The notes under the pieces are model-generated. The model was not told where the DNA came from, did not search any database, and saw nothing but the letters and a program-made list of their open reading frames with translations. A stretch of 44,082 nucleotides of DNA from a virus, in the IMG/VR virus record IMGVR_UViG_3300027851_000049, positions 1-44,082 of that record; one strand, written 5' to 3'. Shown here one piece after another: positions 25,428 to 33,365 of this stretch. The position numbers and the translations under genes are program-made. The first letter of the stretch is position 1, and every line of letters begins with the position of its first letter.

Positions 25428-26090
25428 CTACAGCGTGCGCCTTGTAATTCGGCTATTTGTAGCTGCTTTAGCCTTGGCTGCATTGATTGGCTTGGTCACT
25501 TGTGCCCGTTCCCCAGGCTCCAGCAAGGGTTTCACCTCTCCGTCCACCACGCCTCCAGTGCCGGTTCCAGACTTTCCGGAGTCCTTGGCTGCCAGCAGTT
25601 GAGCAAGCTCATTGTCCGATAAGCCTCCCAGATCCGAAGCGCTCACCTTGAGGTCCAGCAGTTTCTTTACCAGATCATCATGATACTGCTTCTTGGCCGC
25701 TGCCTGACTTGCCTTGATCTTTTTGTTCTCTTCATCCTTTTCGGCCAGCTCTGCTTCATCCCCATACACGATGGAATAGGTAGGCGAGAACGCCGACCGG
25801 ATCACTTCACGGCCAGCTGGCGTCACCATCTTGCCATCGGTGACATACAGCGCCATGATCTCACGCACGCCCTGATTGTTGTTCTCGTCTTTCGGGCATG
25901 CGTACAATCCCAGCTCAGGGATCAACCCGATCTCCGAGCAGTTGCCGCCAAGGAATTCGTTCCTTTTCTTGCCAATCTTGGCGAGGCTAAGAAACCCGCC
26001 CTTGATGTCATCGAACGTGAACTTCCTGCTCACATGGTGGATAGGTACGACATCTGGGAATGAAAACGTCTTGGTGTTGGCATCATACAT
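25428..26090 (-). CDS. Structural-region protein of unknown function, 220 aa
   Basis: Start ATG at 26090 (AGGAGG 9 nt upstream; overlaps the MuF-like stop by 8 bp); an upstream TTG is less likely. N-terminal globular part (YDANTKTFSFPDVVPIHHVS; GNCSEIGLIPELGLYACP), a Lys/Glu-rich helix (about 120-160, AELAEKDEENKKIKAS), then a Gly/Ser/Thr linker and a basic tail. It lies between the MuF-like and scaffold genes and may be a head-assembly factor. Family not recognised. Confidence 0.72.
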   Translation of the reverse strand: MYDANTKTFSFPDVVPIHHVSRKFTFDDIKGGFLSLAKIGKKRNEFLGGNCSEIGLIPELGLYACPKDENNNQGVREIMALYVTDGKMVTPAGREVIRSAFSPTYSIVYGDEAELAEKDEENKKIKASQAAAKKQYHDDLVKKLLDLKVSASDLGGLSDNELAQLLAAKDSGKSGTGTGGVVDGEVKPLLEPGERAQVTKPINAAKAKAATNSRITRRTL

Positions 26091-26730
26091 TGGCTGTGTC
26101 CTCCTCAATCATTATGGTATCCGGATCTGCTTCGTCCTCTTCGATCTCGCGCTGGATCTCTGCCTTGGTTGTCTTGACTACGGTTTCATGCTTGATTGGC
26201 GCACCCGACACATCGGTGAACTCGCTGTACTCGCCGTCCATCTTGTGTGCCATCTTCTGCATGCGTGCCTCGATAGCTTTCTGGATGTGTCCGGTAGCCA
26301 TCGCCAGCATTCGTGCTGCAGTGAAGTCCACCACGCGATCCAGATCCTGCGGGTCCACAGCCAGCTTCTTCTGCTTGAGCTGTTCCCTGAGCCATACGCG
26401 AAACGTCACGGGATCTGTCGTGTACGCTCCACATCCGGCAGCCTCGCACTTGCACTGAGGATGGAACGCACCGCTGTGGATGATCCCGTCTTTCCAGCCG
26501 GCCAAAGACTCGCACTTGCCACACACGGGCATGTCCATCATGTCCATCGGATTCGATCCGGTCAGCAGGACCTGAGCAAAGATCGTCTTGGCTTTGAATA
26601 CCTTGTTTGCCAGCGCCGGATACAGGTTCTCCAGCATGCGCTTGAGGCCCATCGATCTGGGATCGGCCATGCGTGCCTTGTGGTTCATCATGCGATAGAC
26701 AACATCTTTTTCCGTTCTTACACTAGCCAC
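26083..26730 (-). CDS. MuF-like minor head protein with HPxCxC zinc motif
   Basis: A 215-residue protein if started at the GTG 26730, which has GAGG 8 nt upstream and overlaps the portal stop by 8 bp; the next ATGs lie 15 codons later. The centre has CGKCESL ... FHPQCKCEAAGC. It resembles the C-terminal signature of Mu gpF-type head proteins (C-x2-C ... HPxCRC) but with Lys for Arg. The C-terminal half is helical and acidic (EIQREIEEDEADPDT). Its location right after portal is where MuF proteins lie. Confidence 0.65.
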   Translation of the reverse strand: MASVRTEKDVVYRMMNHKARMADPRSMGLKRMLENLYPALANKVFKAKTIFAQVLLTGSNPMDMMDMPVCGKCESLAGWKDGIIHSGAFHPQCKCEAAGCGAYTTDPVTFRVWLREQLKQKKLAVDPQDLDRVVDFTAARMLAMATGHIQKAIEARMQKMAHKMDGEYSEFTDVSGAPIKHETVVKTTKAEIQREIEEDEADPDTIMIEEDTANV

Positions 26731-28684
26731 CCATGATACCTCGCCTGTCCGTATTCGATGCCCCAGGAGCCGTTCCAGCCAGTGCCGTGGGCAAAGGCGA
26801 GATACTGGACCCCTGTGCCGATGCCACTCCACCACCCTGCGCTACGGGGTTGATCGGCGGCCCACCCAACTGTGGTGACAAGCGCTGGGCAGTGGCCATG
26901 ACCGCTTCATCGATCAGCTGCATCTTGGCTTTCTGCTTCTCCTTGGCTGTCATCACGGGAATGCCCGTCACATCCTCAAGGTTCTGGCGAAGCGCCTCCA
27001 TTGTCATGACATACACCGGCTTGCCGTCCGGCCCGACATGTGCCATCTGGCCCTCGGTCACGATCCGGTTAAACCTGTCATGCTTGCCCTCAGGCAACTG
27101 ATCCCCGATCTTGACTTCGGACTCAAACCCCAGCGTCACATCGGCATTGCTGTCCGTCTCATACACGGGATAGTCTTCCGGCCTCGGCTTTCTGTGGTTG
27201 TCTTTCATTCGCTTGTTGATGGCGTTGAACGTCTTGGGTGTCAGCGGGACCGATGCTTTCCTTTGCGACAAGCCTTTCATGTCGATCATGGTAGGCGTGT
27301 CATCATCAACCGTGTGCCAGAACGAAGTGTCTTCCCATAGTGCCATGTTGACTTTCATGCAGAACGTCGATGCCCACTTGACTCCCTCGACCAGATCGGC
27401 TTTCTTGTTGTTCATGCCGACAGATCCCTGCATCACCTGATAGTTGGTAGCTGTCGCAGTCGTGGACGCTGCTTGCTGCTGTCCGGTCATGATGCCTCGG
27501 AATAGCGTCATGTCCTCGCTCTTCTCCTTGAGGTACTGCAGGAACGTGAACGTGATCTGGTTGATGCCTGGTCCCTGCACCATCCGGACAAACTGGTTCG
27601 GGTTCAGACAGGGGATCGGCTTGAACGGGTTGGTCCCGATCTTCTTGAAGTTTACCTTGGACCTCGGATCAATGAACATCATAGGCAGTGCGGCATAGCG
27701 TGCGGCCAGCTCGATGTCATCGGTCAGCTTGTTGATGGTTGTCTGGATGGGGTACAGCATGAGTCCATCGCCATAGCCATACAGTTGGTCAGGAAGACAG
27801 ATCCCGCGTGCCAGATGGAACGGAAGCTCGGACCCGACATACTTCATGAATGTCTTCTCCGGCTGGATCACTTTTAGCACCAGACCATTGGTGTCCATGT
27901 AGATCTGCTTCAAGTGGCCATTGTCGTTCATGTCCCGCAGCCACACGATCAGCAAATCAAAGCCCTTGAAGTCATCCTCGGTTGTCTCCTTGGCATCAAT
28001 GACTCCTACGCCGGCCAGAAGTGCGTTGGCCTTATCCTCACCAAACACCATCTTGGCATACGACAGCGGGTACTTGCCGCGCTCCACCATGATGTACTCA
28101 GCGTCCTGCACGTTGATGGAATTCTGGACACGGCCATCAATCAGCACATGCCGGACATGGACGTTGCGCATGACGCACACCTGCTTGGGCAGGACCTTGG
28201 AAGATGTCCGGTTCTCGATCACCTCGCACATCAGCCATGACACGCCGTACTTGACGTACTCTCTGGCGTAGTCCTTGAAGTTGGCAGCAAATCGGCCCAC
28301 CCTACGTGCGTAGTCCCAGCCGACATCGATCGGTTTCATGAACGCGGTATGCCCAGGATCATACGGCTTGAACCTGAACGACATGTCAAGGTTGCCCAGA
28401 TGTGACACCTGACCCTCGATGTCAGGCACGAGAGTCGGGATCATCGAGTTAGGATAGTCCGGATCGGGATCTTCCTGCCGGATCAGCTCACACGCCTCGT
28501 CGATCATCTTCCACTTGAGGTTCTCCTCGCGATAGTCGCGGTCATTGGCCAGCCCGTTATAGATGGGCAGCAGATACCGGCCAAGCTCGATCTCCTCAGG
28601 TGTGCAGACATCCTCCATGCGAATACCCGCATGCTTGTCCAGCCGGTTCGGGTCCTTGTATGGGTTGGTCACTTCGCCAGCCAT
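26723..28684 (-). CDS. Portal protein
   Basis: A 653-residue protein following the terminase and a small membrane protein. Features: a helical N-terminus (CTPEEIELGRYLLPIYNGLA), a wing region with VEVIENRTSS-like strands, LPFHLARGICLPDQLYGYGD and PIQTTINKLTDDIELAARYA (stem/clip-like), and a Gln/Ala/Thr loop (MTGQQQAASTTATATNYQV). The C-terminus is Gly/Pro/Ala-rich (about 620-653). The ATG at 28684 overlaps the previous TGA. It forms the dodecameric DNA channel and terminase docking site. Confidence 0.85.
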   Translation of the reverse strand: MAGEVTNPYKDPNRLDKHAGIRMEDVCTPEEIELGRYLLPIYNGLANDRDYREENLKWKMIDEACELIRQEDPDPDYPNSMIPTLVPDIEGQVSHLGNLDMSFRFKPYDPGHTAFMKPIDVGWDYARRVGRFAANFKDYAREYVKYGVSWLMCEVIENRTSSKVLPKQVCVMRNVHVRHVLIDGRVQNSINVQDAEYIMVERGKYPLSYAKMVFGEDKANALLAGVGVIDAKETTEDDFKGFDLLIVWLRDMNDNGHLKQIYMDTNGLVLKVIQPEKTFMKYVGSELPFHLARGICLPDQLYGYGDGLMLYPIQTTINKLTDDIELAARYAALPMMFIDPRSKVNFKKIGTNPFKPIPCLNPNQFVRMVQGPGINQITFTFLQYLKEKSEDMTLFRGIMTGQQQAASTTATATNYQVMQGSVGMNNKKADLVEGVKWASTFCMKVNMALWEDTSFWHTVDDDTPTMIDMKGLSQRKASVPLTPKTFNAINKRMKDNHRKPRPEDYPVYETDSNADVTLGFESEVKIGDQLPEGKHDRFNRIVTEGQMAHVGPDGKPVYVMTMEALRQNLEDVTGIPVMTAKEKQKAKMQLIDEAVMATAQRLSPQLGGPPINPVAQGGGVASAQGSSISPLPTALAGTAPGASNTDRRGIMGG

Positions 28685-29031
28685 CACCTGTCTACCTCCG
28701 CAAATTCATCAGTGTCTGCCGGCTCACCCTTGGGCATAGCCGCAGCCTGTGCTTCTATGATCGTGTCCAGATACCGCTGCGCATCCAGCAGCCCGTCCTT
28801 GTCCAGCCAGATAGACGGATCGTTCGGGTCCACCCTTACCTCTTGGGTAAGATCCATGACCTGCTTTTTGATCGCGTTGACTTCTACTGTCAGATCGTGG
28901 ATCGCGGAATTGATAATGACATCGATCTCCGCTTCATTGTTCTTGTGCTTGTGCTGCTGCAAATACTGATACACCATCCATATCCACAGCGACAGGATCA
29001 GGATCCCCAGCATGATAATCTCAGCCTGCAT
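28684..29031 (-). CDS. Small membrane-anchored coiled-coil protein between terminase and portal
   Basis: A 115-residue protein with one N-terminal hydrophobic helix (about residues 4-24, EIIMLGILILSLWIWMVYQY), then a His/Lys patch (QQHKHKN), a coiled coil (about 34-66, IDVIINSAIHDLTVEVNAIK) and an acidic tail. It overlaps terL by 11 bp and portal by 1 bp. A membrane protein is unexpected at this place. It might be an early-acting host-takeover or head-assembly membrane factor. No family recognised. Confidence 0.78.
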   Translation of the reverse strand: MQAEIIMLGILILSLWIWMVYQYLQQHKHKNNEAEIDVIINSAIHDLTVEVNAIKKQVMDLTQEVRVDPNDPSIWLDKDGLLDAQRYLDTIIEAQAAAMPKGEPADTDEFAEVDR

Positions 29032-30649
29032 AACGTGATCTCCTCACTTTCCTGGCGAGTGCGCCAGCTACGTGTCCCTTTTCAAAGTGTGTTTCTGCGT
29101 ACTCGTCCGCATCGTACTGTGTCACGATCCCCTCTCTCACGGCATCCTCAAGCTCCCACTCCTCCCAATCGCGTGTGATGGTACTGGTCAACTCGCCTGT
29201 TACATAATTGTCCTGCTGCTGTGTGGCCTGCAGGTTGATGGCCAGAGACATGACCAGATCATCATGCGCTCCCGACTCGGCCCCCATCCACATATTCCGG
29301 ACTTTCTTCTTCTGCTTCACGAACGACAGCATTTCCTGCAGCAGCCTTGGGTCCAGTATATCCGTGGCGTGGGACTTGCACCACTCCAGCAGCGTCAGCA
29401 GCATAGGCGTTCTGTTTCCCACATGCGTGCGGAACCCCAGCAGTGCCTGGGGATCCTCGGTCAGGTTCTCCGCACTGGTAGTCCTTTGGTAGATGTTGTC
29501 GTACTCCCAGTCCTTGAACTTGGCTGTGTAGTAGATCCCGCCATAGTTGATCTCGGGAATGAACAGCGCCATGTTGTAATGCACGCACAGGCAGTATGTC
29601 TGCACACAGCACCAGAACGAGTCCTGATTGGAATACAGGCTTGCCACGATCTTATTGGTGTAGTTGTCTCGGACCACAGCGGCATGCTTATCCTTTTGCG
29701 TCTCGCCGGCAGTATCGAGAGACACGATGTACGGGTGTCCCGCAATCACATCCTCATAAATGCAAAGATCCATCTCGCCCGAATCGGAGAACGAAATGGA
29801 TGCAGGGTCCGGCCTACCCAGATTGTCTATCGTGTCGTACCCGAACTCTCCGGCCAGGTGCGGGTGCTGCTCATAACGATCTTCCAGCTCCATCAGCTGC
29901 TTGGCTATGGCTTCACGATTGAAGATGGACTCGCCCGTAGATCCCCACTCGCCCAGCGTGTAAACCATGTAGTCATACGGGGATGTGTTCTTGAAGTCTT
30001 CCAGCATCTGGATATAGTCCAGCGGCAAGTGGTTGATGTTGTCCTTGTAGGTTGTCTTGAGGATCAGGCAATCCCGCTTGGCCCAGATATCGTACAGGAA
30101 CTTCCTCAGGATGTGTTCCTTGAACGTAGGGTTCCAAGTGTAGATCCTGCGGCACTTGTACTTCTGTGACCTCAGCCGGCGATCGATCTCCTTGAATACC
30201 TCTTCCCTATCTTCCTCGTCAACTTCTTCGTACCAGATATCAGTGACATCGCCATTGGGGAACTTGATGGACTTGATGTTCGAGATCTTGTCCACCCCGC
30301 CGAACTTCATCTCGTTCTTGTTGATCCTATTGCGCATCCTGGGCGGTGACTCGGTAATGTTCCAGACAATGTCCAAGCCCGTCTCTTCCAGCGCCAGATT
30401 GATATCGTTGTAGCAGCTGTCCATGCAGTCCGTGGCCTGCCTACGCAAACAATACAGGTTCCGTTTCGGGAAGAAAGTCAGCTGGATAGCCAGCATGTGC
30501 GCAACGAAATGACTCTTGCCGGATCCCGAACCGCCGAACAGACACATGTACGCAAACACTTTGTCCCAGAACGGTCGGTAAACCTCATTGAACGCCTCGG
30601 GGTTTACATCCAGTATGGTCAGGTCGGCCATCGAATTCTTGTTTGCCAT
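29021..30649 (-). CDS. terL: Terminase large subunit
   Basis: A 542-residue packaging motor. ATPase: Walker A GGSGSGKS at residues 39-46, and Walker B IWYEEVDE at 138-145 with catalytic Glu. A coupling-motif region lies near TWNPT (171-175). Nuclease: VSLDTAGE with D312 as first metal ligand, and later acidic residues around AHDDLVMSLAI (D-D-L-V). It cuts concatemers and pumps DNA through the portal. The start at 30649 overlaps the small Cys-rich gene stop region. Confidence 0.93.
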   Translation of the reverse strand: MANKNSMADLTILDVNPEAFNEVYRPFWDKVFAYMCLFGGSGSGKSHFVAHMLAIQLTFFPKRNLYCLRRQATDCMDSCYNDINLALEETGLDIVWNITESPPRMRNRINKNEMKFGGVDKISNIKSIKFPNGDVTDIWYEEVDEEDREEVFKEIDRRLRSQKYKCRRIYTWNPTFKEHILRKFLYDIWAKRDCLILKTTYKDNINHLPLDYIQMLEDFKNTSPYDYMVYTLGEWGSTGESIFNREAIAKQLMELEDRYEQHPHLAGEFGYDTIDNLGRPDPASISFSDSGEMDLCIYEDVIAGHPYIVSLDTAGETQKDKHAAVVRDNYTNKIVASLYSNQDSFWCCVQTYCLCVHYNMALFIPEINYGGIYYTAKFKDWEYDNIYQRTTSAENLTEDPQALLGFRTHVGNRTPMLLTLLEWCKSHATDILDPRLLQEMLSFVKQKKKVRNMWMGAESGAHDDLVMSLAINLQATQQQDNYVTGELTSTITRDWEEWELEDAVREGIVTQYDADEYAETHFEKGHVAGALARKVRRSRYAG

Positions 30650-30862
30650 CTATCCACGCCTTACACAGTGCCCGTCTTGAAACGCAGCACATTCATCAAG
30701 GATGCAACTACCAACAGTTTCCACTATCGTTATAGTTCTCCCATAACAATACGTTGCATGCTTTTCAACATTATCTTCCGTGTTTATATAATTCCACTGG
30801 TTCGTCATCGGGGGTCGTGGCTCTTCAATTTGTATTTGAGTTATCAAGTACGGACACTTCAT
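30650..30862 (-). CDS. Small Cys-rich protein preceding terL
   Basis: A 70-residue protein with five Cys (MKCPYLI; ATYCYGR; GSCILDECAAFQDGHCVRRG). The last three Cys plus Cys3 could bind zinc. GGAGGG lies 8 nt before the ATG. It is the first gene of the main late block and adjoins terL by 0 bp. It is not a recognisable small terminase. Function unknown. Confidence 0.75.
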   Translation of the reverse strand: MKCPYLITQIQIEEPRPPMTNQWNYINTEDNVEKHATYCYGRTITIVETVGSCILDECAAFQDGHCVRRG

Positions 30863-30928
30863 CTGCTATTCCCTCCATCAGCGTTATACTTACTTCATCC
30901 ACAATAGCACACACAGGAGGAGAACATA
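30863..30928. promoter_or_regulatory. Divergent intergenic region (late operon / ssb cassette)
   Basis: 66 bp between divergent starts at 30862 (-) and 30929 (+), so both promoters must lie here or overlap the genes. Rightward, TATACT is present near 30887 without a clear -35. Leftward, TATAAC lacks a good -35. Weak -35 boxes would fit activator-dependent phage promoters. Confidence 0.5.
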
Positions 30929-31495
30929 ATGCCACTAGCAAAGAAACCCAAGCCACGTGTCTCTAAAACAAAGACTGCCGCAGGCAAAAAAATGAATTTC
31001 CCAGACCCCAACTACCTCGTCATAGGCGGCCGCATCTGCTCAGAAATCGTCTACGATCCCGCACGCGAAAAGAAAGATAAGACCGGTGGTACCCATGCAC
31101 CCTATGTCCGCTTCACTATCGTCTGTAATGCCCAAGCCTACTCACGCCGCCCCACCGGTTTCTTCTTCTGCGAAGCATGGGGCAACACCGCCGAAGTATT
31201 CATGGCCAAAGGTTATACCCGCCGCTGTGGTATCTGGATCATCGGTAAGCTAAAGTCCTTCCCCATTAAAGGCGCTAAATCCATGTACACCGCCTTCTCC
31301 ATAGAAATCCTCCAGGAAACCCTAAAGTCCCTCCCAGCCCTACGTGGAGACGAAGCAGACCAAGAAGAAGCAGAACCCATCATCGACCTAGCAGACCTCA
31401 ATAACGTCTCCCAGGAGACCATAGATAGCATAAGTAACTTTATACCTATGGAAGACGATGTTCCTAGAGAACGCCTTTTGAAAAATAAAAAATAG
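30929..31495 (+). CDS. ssb: Single-stranded DNA-binding protein
   Basis: A 188-residue protein with an OB-fold over about residues 25-130: NYLVIGGRICSEIVYD, YVRFTIVCNAQ, TGFFFCEAWGNTAEVFMAKG, and GIWIIGKLKSFPI. This is the beta1-beta4 pattern of bacterial SSB with the conserved FxxV/CxxWG core. A basic N-terminal tail (AKKPKPRVSKTKTAAGKK) precedes it, an acidic segment (DEADQEEAEP) follows, and the end is basic rather than the usual acidic SSB tip. It coats ssDNA for replication and RecT annealing. Strong ribosome site AGGAGGAG. It is placed alone on the plus strand between the terminase genes. Confidence 0.85.
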   Translation: MPLAKKPKPRVSKTKTAAGKKMNFPDPNYLVIGGRICSEIVYDPAREKKDKTGGTHAPYVRFTIVCNAQAYSRRPTGFFFCEAWGNTAEVFMAKGYTRRCGIWIIGKLKSFPIKGAKSMYTAFSIEILQETLKSLPALRGDEADQEEAEPIIDLADLNNVSQETIDSISNFIPMEDDVPRERLLKNKK

Positions 31496-31697
31496 GGAGA
31501 GGGTAATACACCCCAGGGGGGGATGACGGCTGAATGCGAGGTAGCCCCCGTCTCTCGTTACGAACACGTAATAGCAAGCATACGTACAGGATTACACGCA
31601 GATCAGAGGGACGTTGCGGAAAATGACCATGCATGTTAGCTTAACGGCATAAGTCGTCACGGCAGAGACACCGGACGCAAGACCACGGAGGCACATC
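31496..31697 (+). promoter_or_regulatory. 202-bp non-coding leader with inverted repeats
   Basis: No convincing gene. A GTTACG-aaca-CGTAAT hairpin lies near 31555-31575, and a GGGGG/CCCCC pair is interrupted by GGCT/AGCC near 31516-31549. A promoter-like pair TTGCGG - 17 bp - TAGCTT with an upstream TG (about 31613-31642) might drive the 149-residue gene. The region 31630-31690 superficially resembles a tRNA D-arm but no complete tRNA folds. Confidence 0.4.
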
Positions 31698-32147
31698 ATG
31701 GCACGGAAAAACGCAAGCACAGTCACAGTCGCAACACCCGTCGTAGCAACACCTGCACCCGCATTCAAAATGCCTGCGACCATGGAAGAATTCATGGCGA
31801 TGATGGCGATGTTCGCACCCGCAGCAGCAACACCCGTAGCGCCTGTTGTTAAGGCGGCAGTCGAAACCGTCAAGGTCAAAAAGCCTAAGGTGCTCACGCC
31901 TTATGGACTCGCCTGCGAGAAAGCCGTTTCCGGCGCAAAGACGTTTGCCGAAGCGGTCAAGGCGCTTCACGCAGCCATTCCGGAGAGCGCGAAATACGAC
32001 AAGGTGCTCGTCGGGAATCACCTCGCGTTGGCTTGCAAGGCGCAAGGCGAGAAGAACGCGAAGTTCAAGGCTCCGGTCGGAATGCCGGCAGTCATGTCCC
32101 ATGCCGATGTCAAGGCGTACAAGCTCGCCAAGGCATCCAAGGCGTAA
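31698..32147 (+). CDS. Ala/Lys/Pro-rich basic protein (histone-like composition)
   Basis: A 149-residue protein. Residues 1-60 are Ala/Pro/Val/Thr low complexity with a Met-rich patch (MEEFMAMMAMFAP). Residues 65-149 are a compact, basic, helical part (KKPKVLTPYGLACEKAV; FAEAVKALHAAIPESAKYDK). GGAGG lies 6 nt before the ATG and a superb terminator follows, so it is likely abundant. C/G-rich codons resemble those of the capsid gene. Possibly a DNA-binding or virion protein; this is inference from composition. Confidence 0.78.
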   Translation: MARKNASTVTVATPVVATPAPAFKMPATMEEFMAMMAMFAPAAATPVAPVVKAAVETVKVKKPKVLTPYGLACEKAVSGAKTFAEAVKALHAAIPESAKYDKVLVGNHLALACKAQGEKNAKFKAPVGMPAVMSHADVKAYKLAKASKA

Positions 32148-32155
32148 GGCACACA

Positions 32156-32186
32156 GGGGAGGGGCTTCGGCTCCTCCCTTTTTTTT
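32156..32186 (+). terminator. Strong terminator after the basic protein
   Basis: 10-bp stem GGGGAGGGGC / GCTCCTCCCT capped by the stable TTCG tetraloop, followed by eight T. It starts 9 bp after the stop codon. Confidence 0.93.
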
Positions 32187-32226
32187 GCTCGTTACCAACA
32201 CATGCGAAACGCGAAAGGGGATTACC

Positions 32227-32349
32227 ATGAGAAAGTTTGACCGTCACCTAGGCACATACACGAAGTATCCAGCCGGAGCCGTTGCGGAATGGACACGCAA
32301 CGTACTCGGGCATTACAAACACATCACGAAAGCGAGGGCAAAGAAATGA
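32227..32349 (+). CDS. 40-residue basic protein
   Basis: MRKFDRHLGTYTKYPAGAVA..., ending ITKARAKK. An AAGGGGA ribosome site precedes the ATG; the stop overlaps the next start (ATGA). It follows a strong terminator, so it needs read-through or its own promoter. Function unknown. Confidence 0.72.
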   Translation: MRKFDRHLGTYTKYPAGAVAEWTRNVLGHYKHITKARAKK

Positions 32350-32510
32350 GCTTCGATCTCACGTATGTATGGGCGATACTCGCCTTGTTGATGCGGTACT
32401 GGTGGCTCTTTGCGATAGCACTTGTCACCATCGCGCTGGTCCTGCTCTTGCCTGACCCTGAACCCTCGCCTATCAAACGTGAATGTAGGAGGTATCGCCC
32501 TAGGCGCTGA
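32346..32510 (+). CDS. 54-residue single-pass membrane protein
   Basis: Starts MSFDLTYVW with an ATGA overlap. One hydrophobic segment covers about residues 8-36 (AILALLMRYWWLFAIALVTI...), then a Pro-rich turn and a very basic tail (KRECRRYRPRR), predicting a cytoplasmic C-terminus. Holin-like in size, but its place far from the lysis genes leaves its role open. Confidence 0.7.
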   Translation: MSFDLTYVWAILALLMRYWWLFAIALVTIALVLLLPDPEPSPIKRECRRYRPRR

Positions 32511-32537
32511 CCGTCATCGCCTATATCGCATTGACTT

Positions 32538-32571
32538 AGCCGGCTCTCGCAAGGGAACCGGCTATTTTTTT
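32538..32571 (+). terminator. Terminator closing the plus-strand ssb cassette
   Basis: Stem AGCCGG / CCGGCT extended by an inner imperfect stem around a GCAA loop, followed by ATTTTTTT. It ends 2 bp before the stop of the converging small terminase gene. Read in the minus direction it lacks a T-tract, so it acts only rightwards. Confidence 0.87.
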
Positions 32572-32573
32572 GC

Positions 32574-33083
32574 TCATTTGCCATCGCCTATCTCGCCTTG
32601 CGATACTTCGTAATTCGCACTGAGATCAACGTCCTTGCCGTTGACTGTGAGCTTGAGCATCATCACGTTGCCCGATGATAGCTTCGCATTATCATTGTAC
32701 TTGTCATCGTTATGCGACATCGCGAATATGCGTAGCAAGTCCGAGTCCTTTGCGTTGTACGATAGCAAGCCATCCTCAAGCATCTTAACACGAAGCTCAC
32801 TTATCGCATTCACGCATGCCTTGAACAGCTCATTCTGCTCGATCCATATGTATCCCTGCATAGGCGAAACGCCTACGGACACACAGCTATCAGCCATTGT
32901 TAGCCCGTTCTCCATTGCGTACAAGACTTTCTCCATCGCCCTATCGACACGTTGCAAATGCAACGCAGGTAATTTTAGCTTCACGTACTCTATAACCAAC
33001 GCCTTGGCACGATCAGGTATGTCTATATTGCGAGAGTCAGGGTCTTGTGTAGGCTTATCGAATTTTTTCTTTTGTCTAGGCAT
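32574..33083 (-). CDS. terS: Putative terminase small subunit
   Basis: A 169-residue protein from the ATG at 33083 (AAAGGAGA upstream); a longer hydrophobic upstream frame is rejected because it lacks a ribosome site and would pass through the promoter region. Basic start (MPRQKKKFDKPTQD), then a helical part with an HTH-like segment (MENGLTMADSCVSVGVSPMQ, followed by GYIWIEQNELFKACV). That order resembles small-terminase DNA-binding domains. The C-terminus is beta-rich and acidic (LKLTVNGKDVDLSANYEVS). It is separated from terL by the plus-strand ssb cassette. The call is plausible, not certain. Confidence 0.62.
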   Translation of the reverse strand: MPRQKKKFDKPTQDPDSRNIDIPDRAKALVIEYVKLKLPALHLQRVDRAMEKVLYAMENGLTMADSCVSVGVSPMQGYIWIEQNELFKACVNAISELRVKMLEDGLLSYNAKDSDLLRIFAMSHNDDKYNDNAKLSSGNVMMLKLTVNGKDVDLSANYEVSQGEIGDGK

Positions 33084-33199
33084 ACGAATGCTAGTCTCCT
33101 TTACGTGATGAATGTGATAGGCAAAGGATAACACAAAGAGAAAACCAAAGATGGATACAACGCATACACATACAATAGAAAATGATCCACATATAGGTG

Positions 33200-33212
33200 A
33201 TGACGTAGTCAT
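33200..33212. promoter_or_regulatory. Palindromic operator candidate
   Basis: Perfect inverted repeat ATGAC-GTA-GTCAT in an AT-rich stretch, 75 bp before the stronger rightward promoter and 117 bp before the leftward start. It could be the site of one of the two phage HTH proteins. Confidence 0.45.
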
Positions 33213-33286
33213 ATATATAATAAGCGAAAACGTGTACAGATGGGGGAACGCGGGACAGGGTGAGAATGCGTGCGATTGCATTCCTT

Positions 33287-33315
33287 TTGTTACTTCTTTA
33301 TGCGAGAGATAGAAT
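33287..33315 (+). promoter_or_regulatory. Rightward promoter candidate 1
   Basis: TTGTTA (33287-33292), 17-bp spacer, TAGAAT (33310-33315). The -35 matches 4 of 6 and the -10 matches 5 of 6 consensus bases. It would give a 155-nt leader before the first gene. Confidence 0.62.
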
Positions 33316-33365
33316 AGGGTCGAAACCGGATTAGCTTAGAGCCAGTGGGGTTTCCGGCTCCGTGG

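Noticed and set aside
29072-30169. Plus-strand frame of 365 codons opposite terL
   Set aside because: terL has full Walker A, Walker B and nuclease motifs on the other strand; the plus frame is its mirror and lacks a start signal.
31630-31690. tRNA-like D-arm sequence (ttagcttaacggcataagtc)
   Set aside because: No 7-bp acceptor pairing, no TTC-type T-loop and no plausible anticodon stem.
33084-33281. N-terminal extension of the small terminase with a hydrophobic stretch
   Set aside because: The extension crosses the AT-rich control region and has no ribosome site; the ATG at 33083 has AAAGGAGA.
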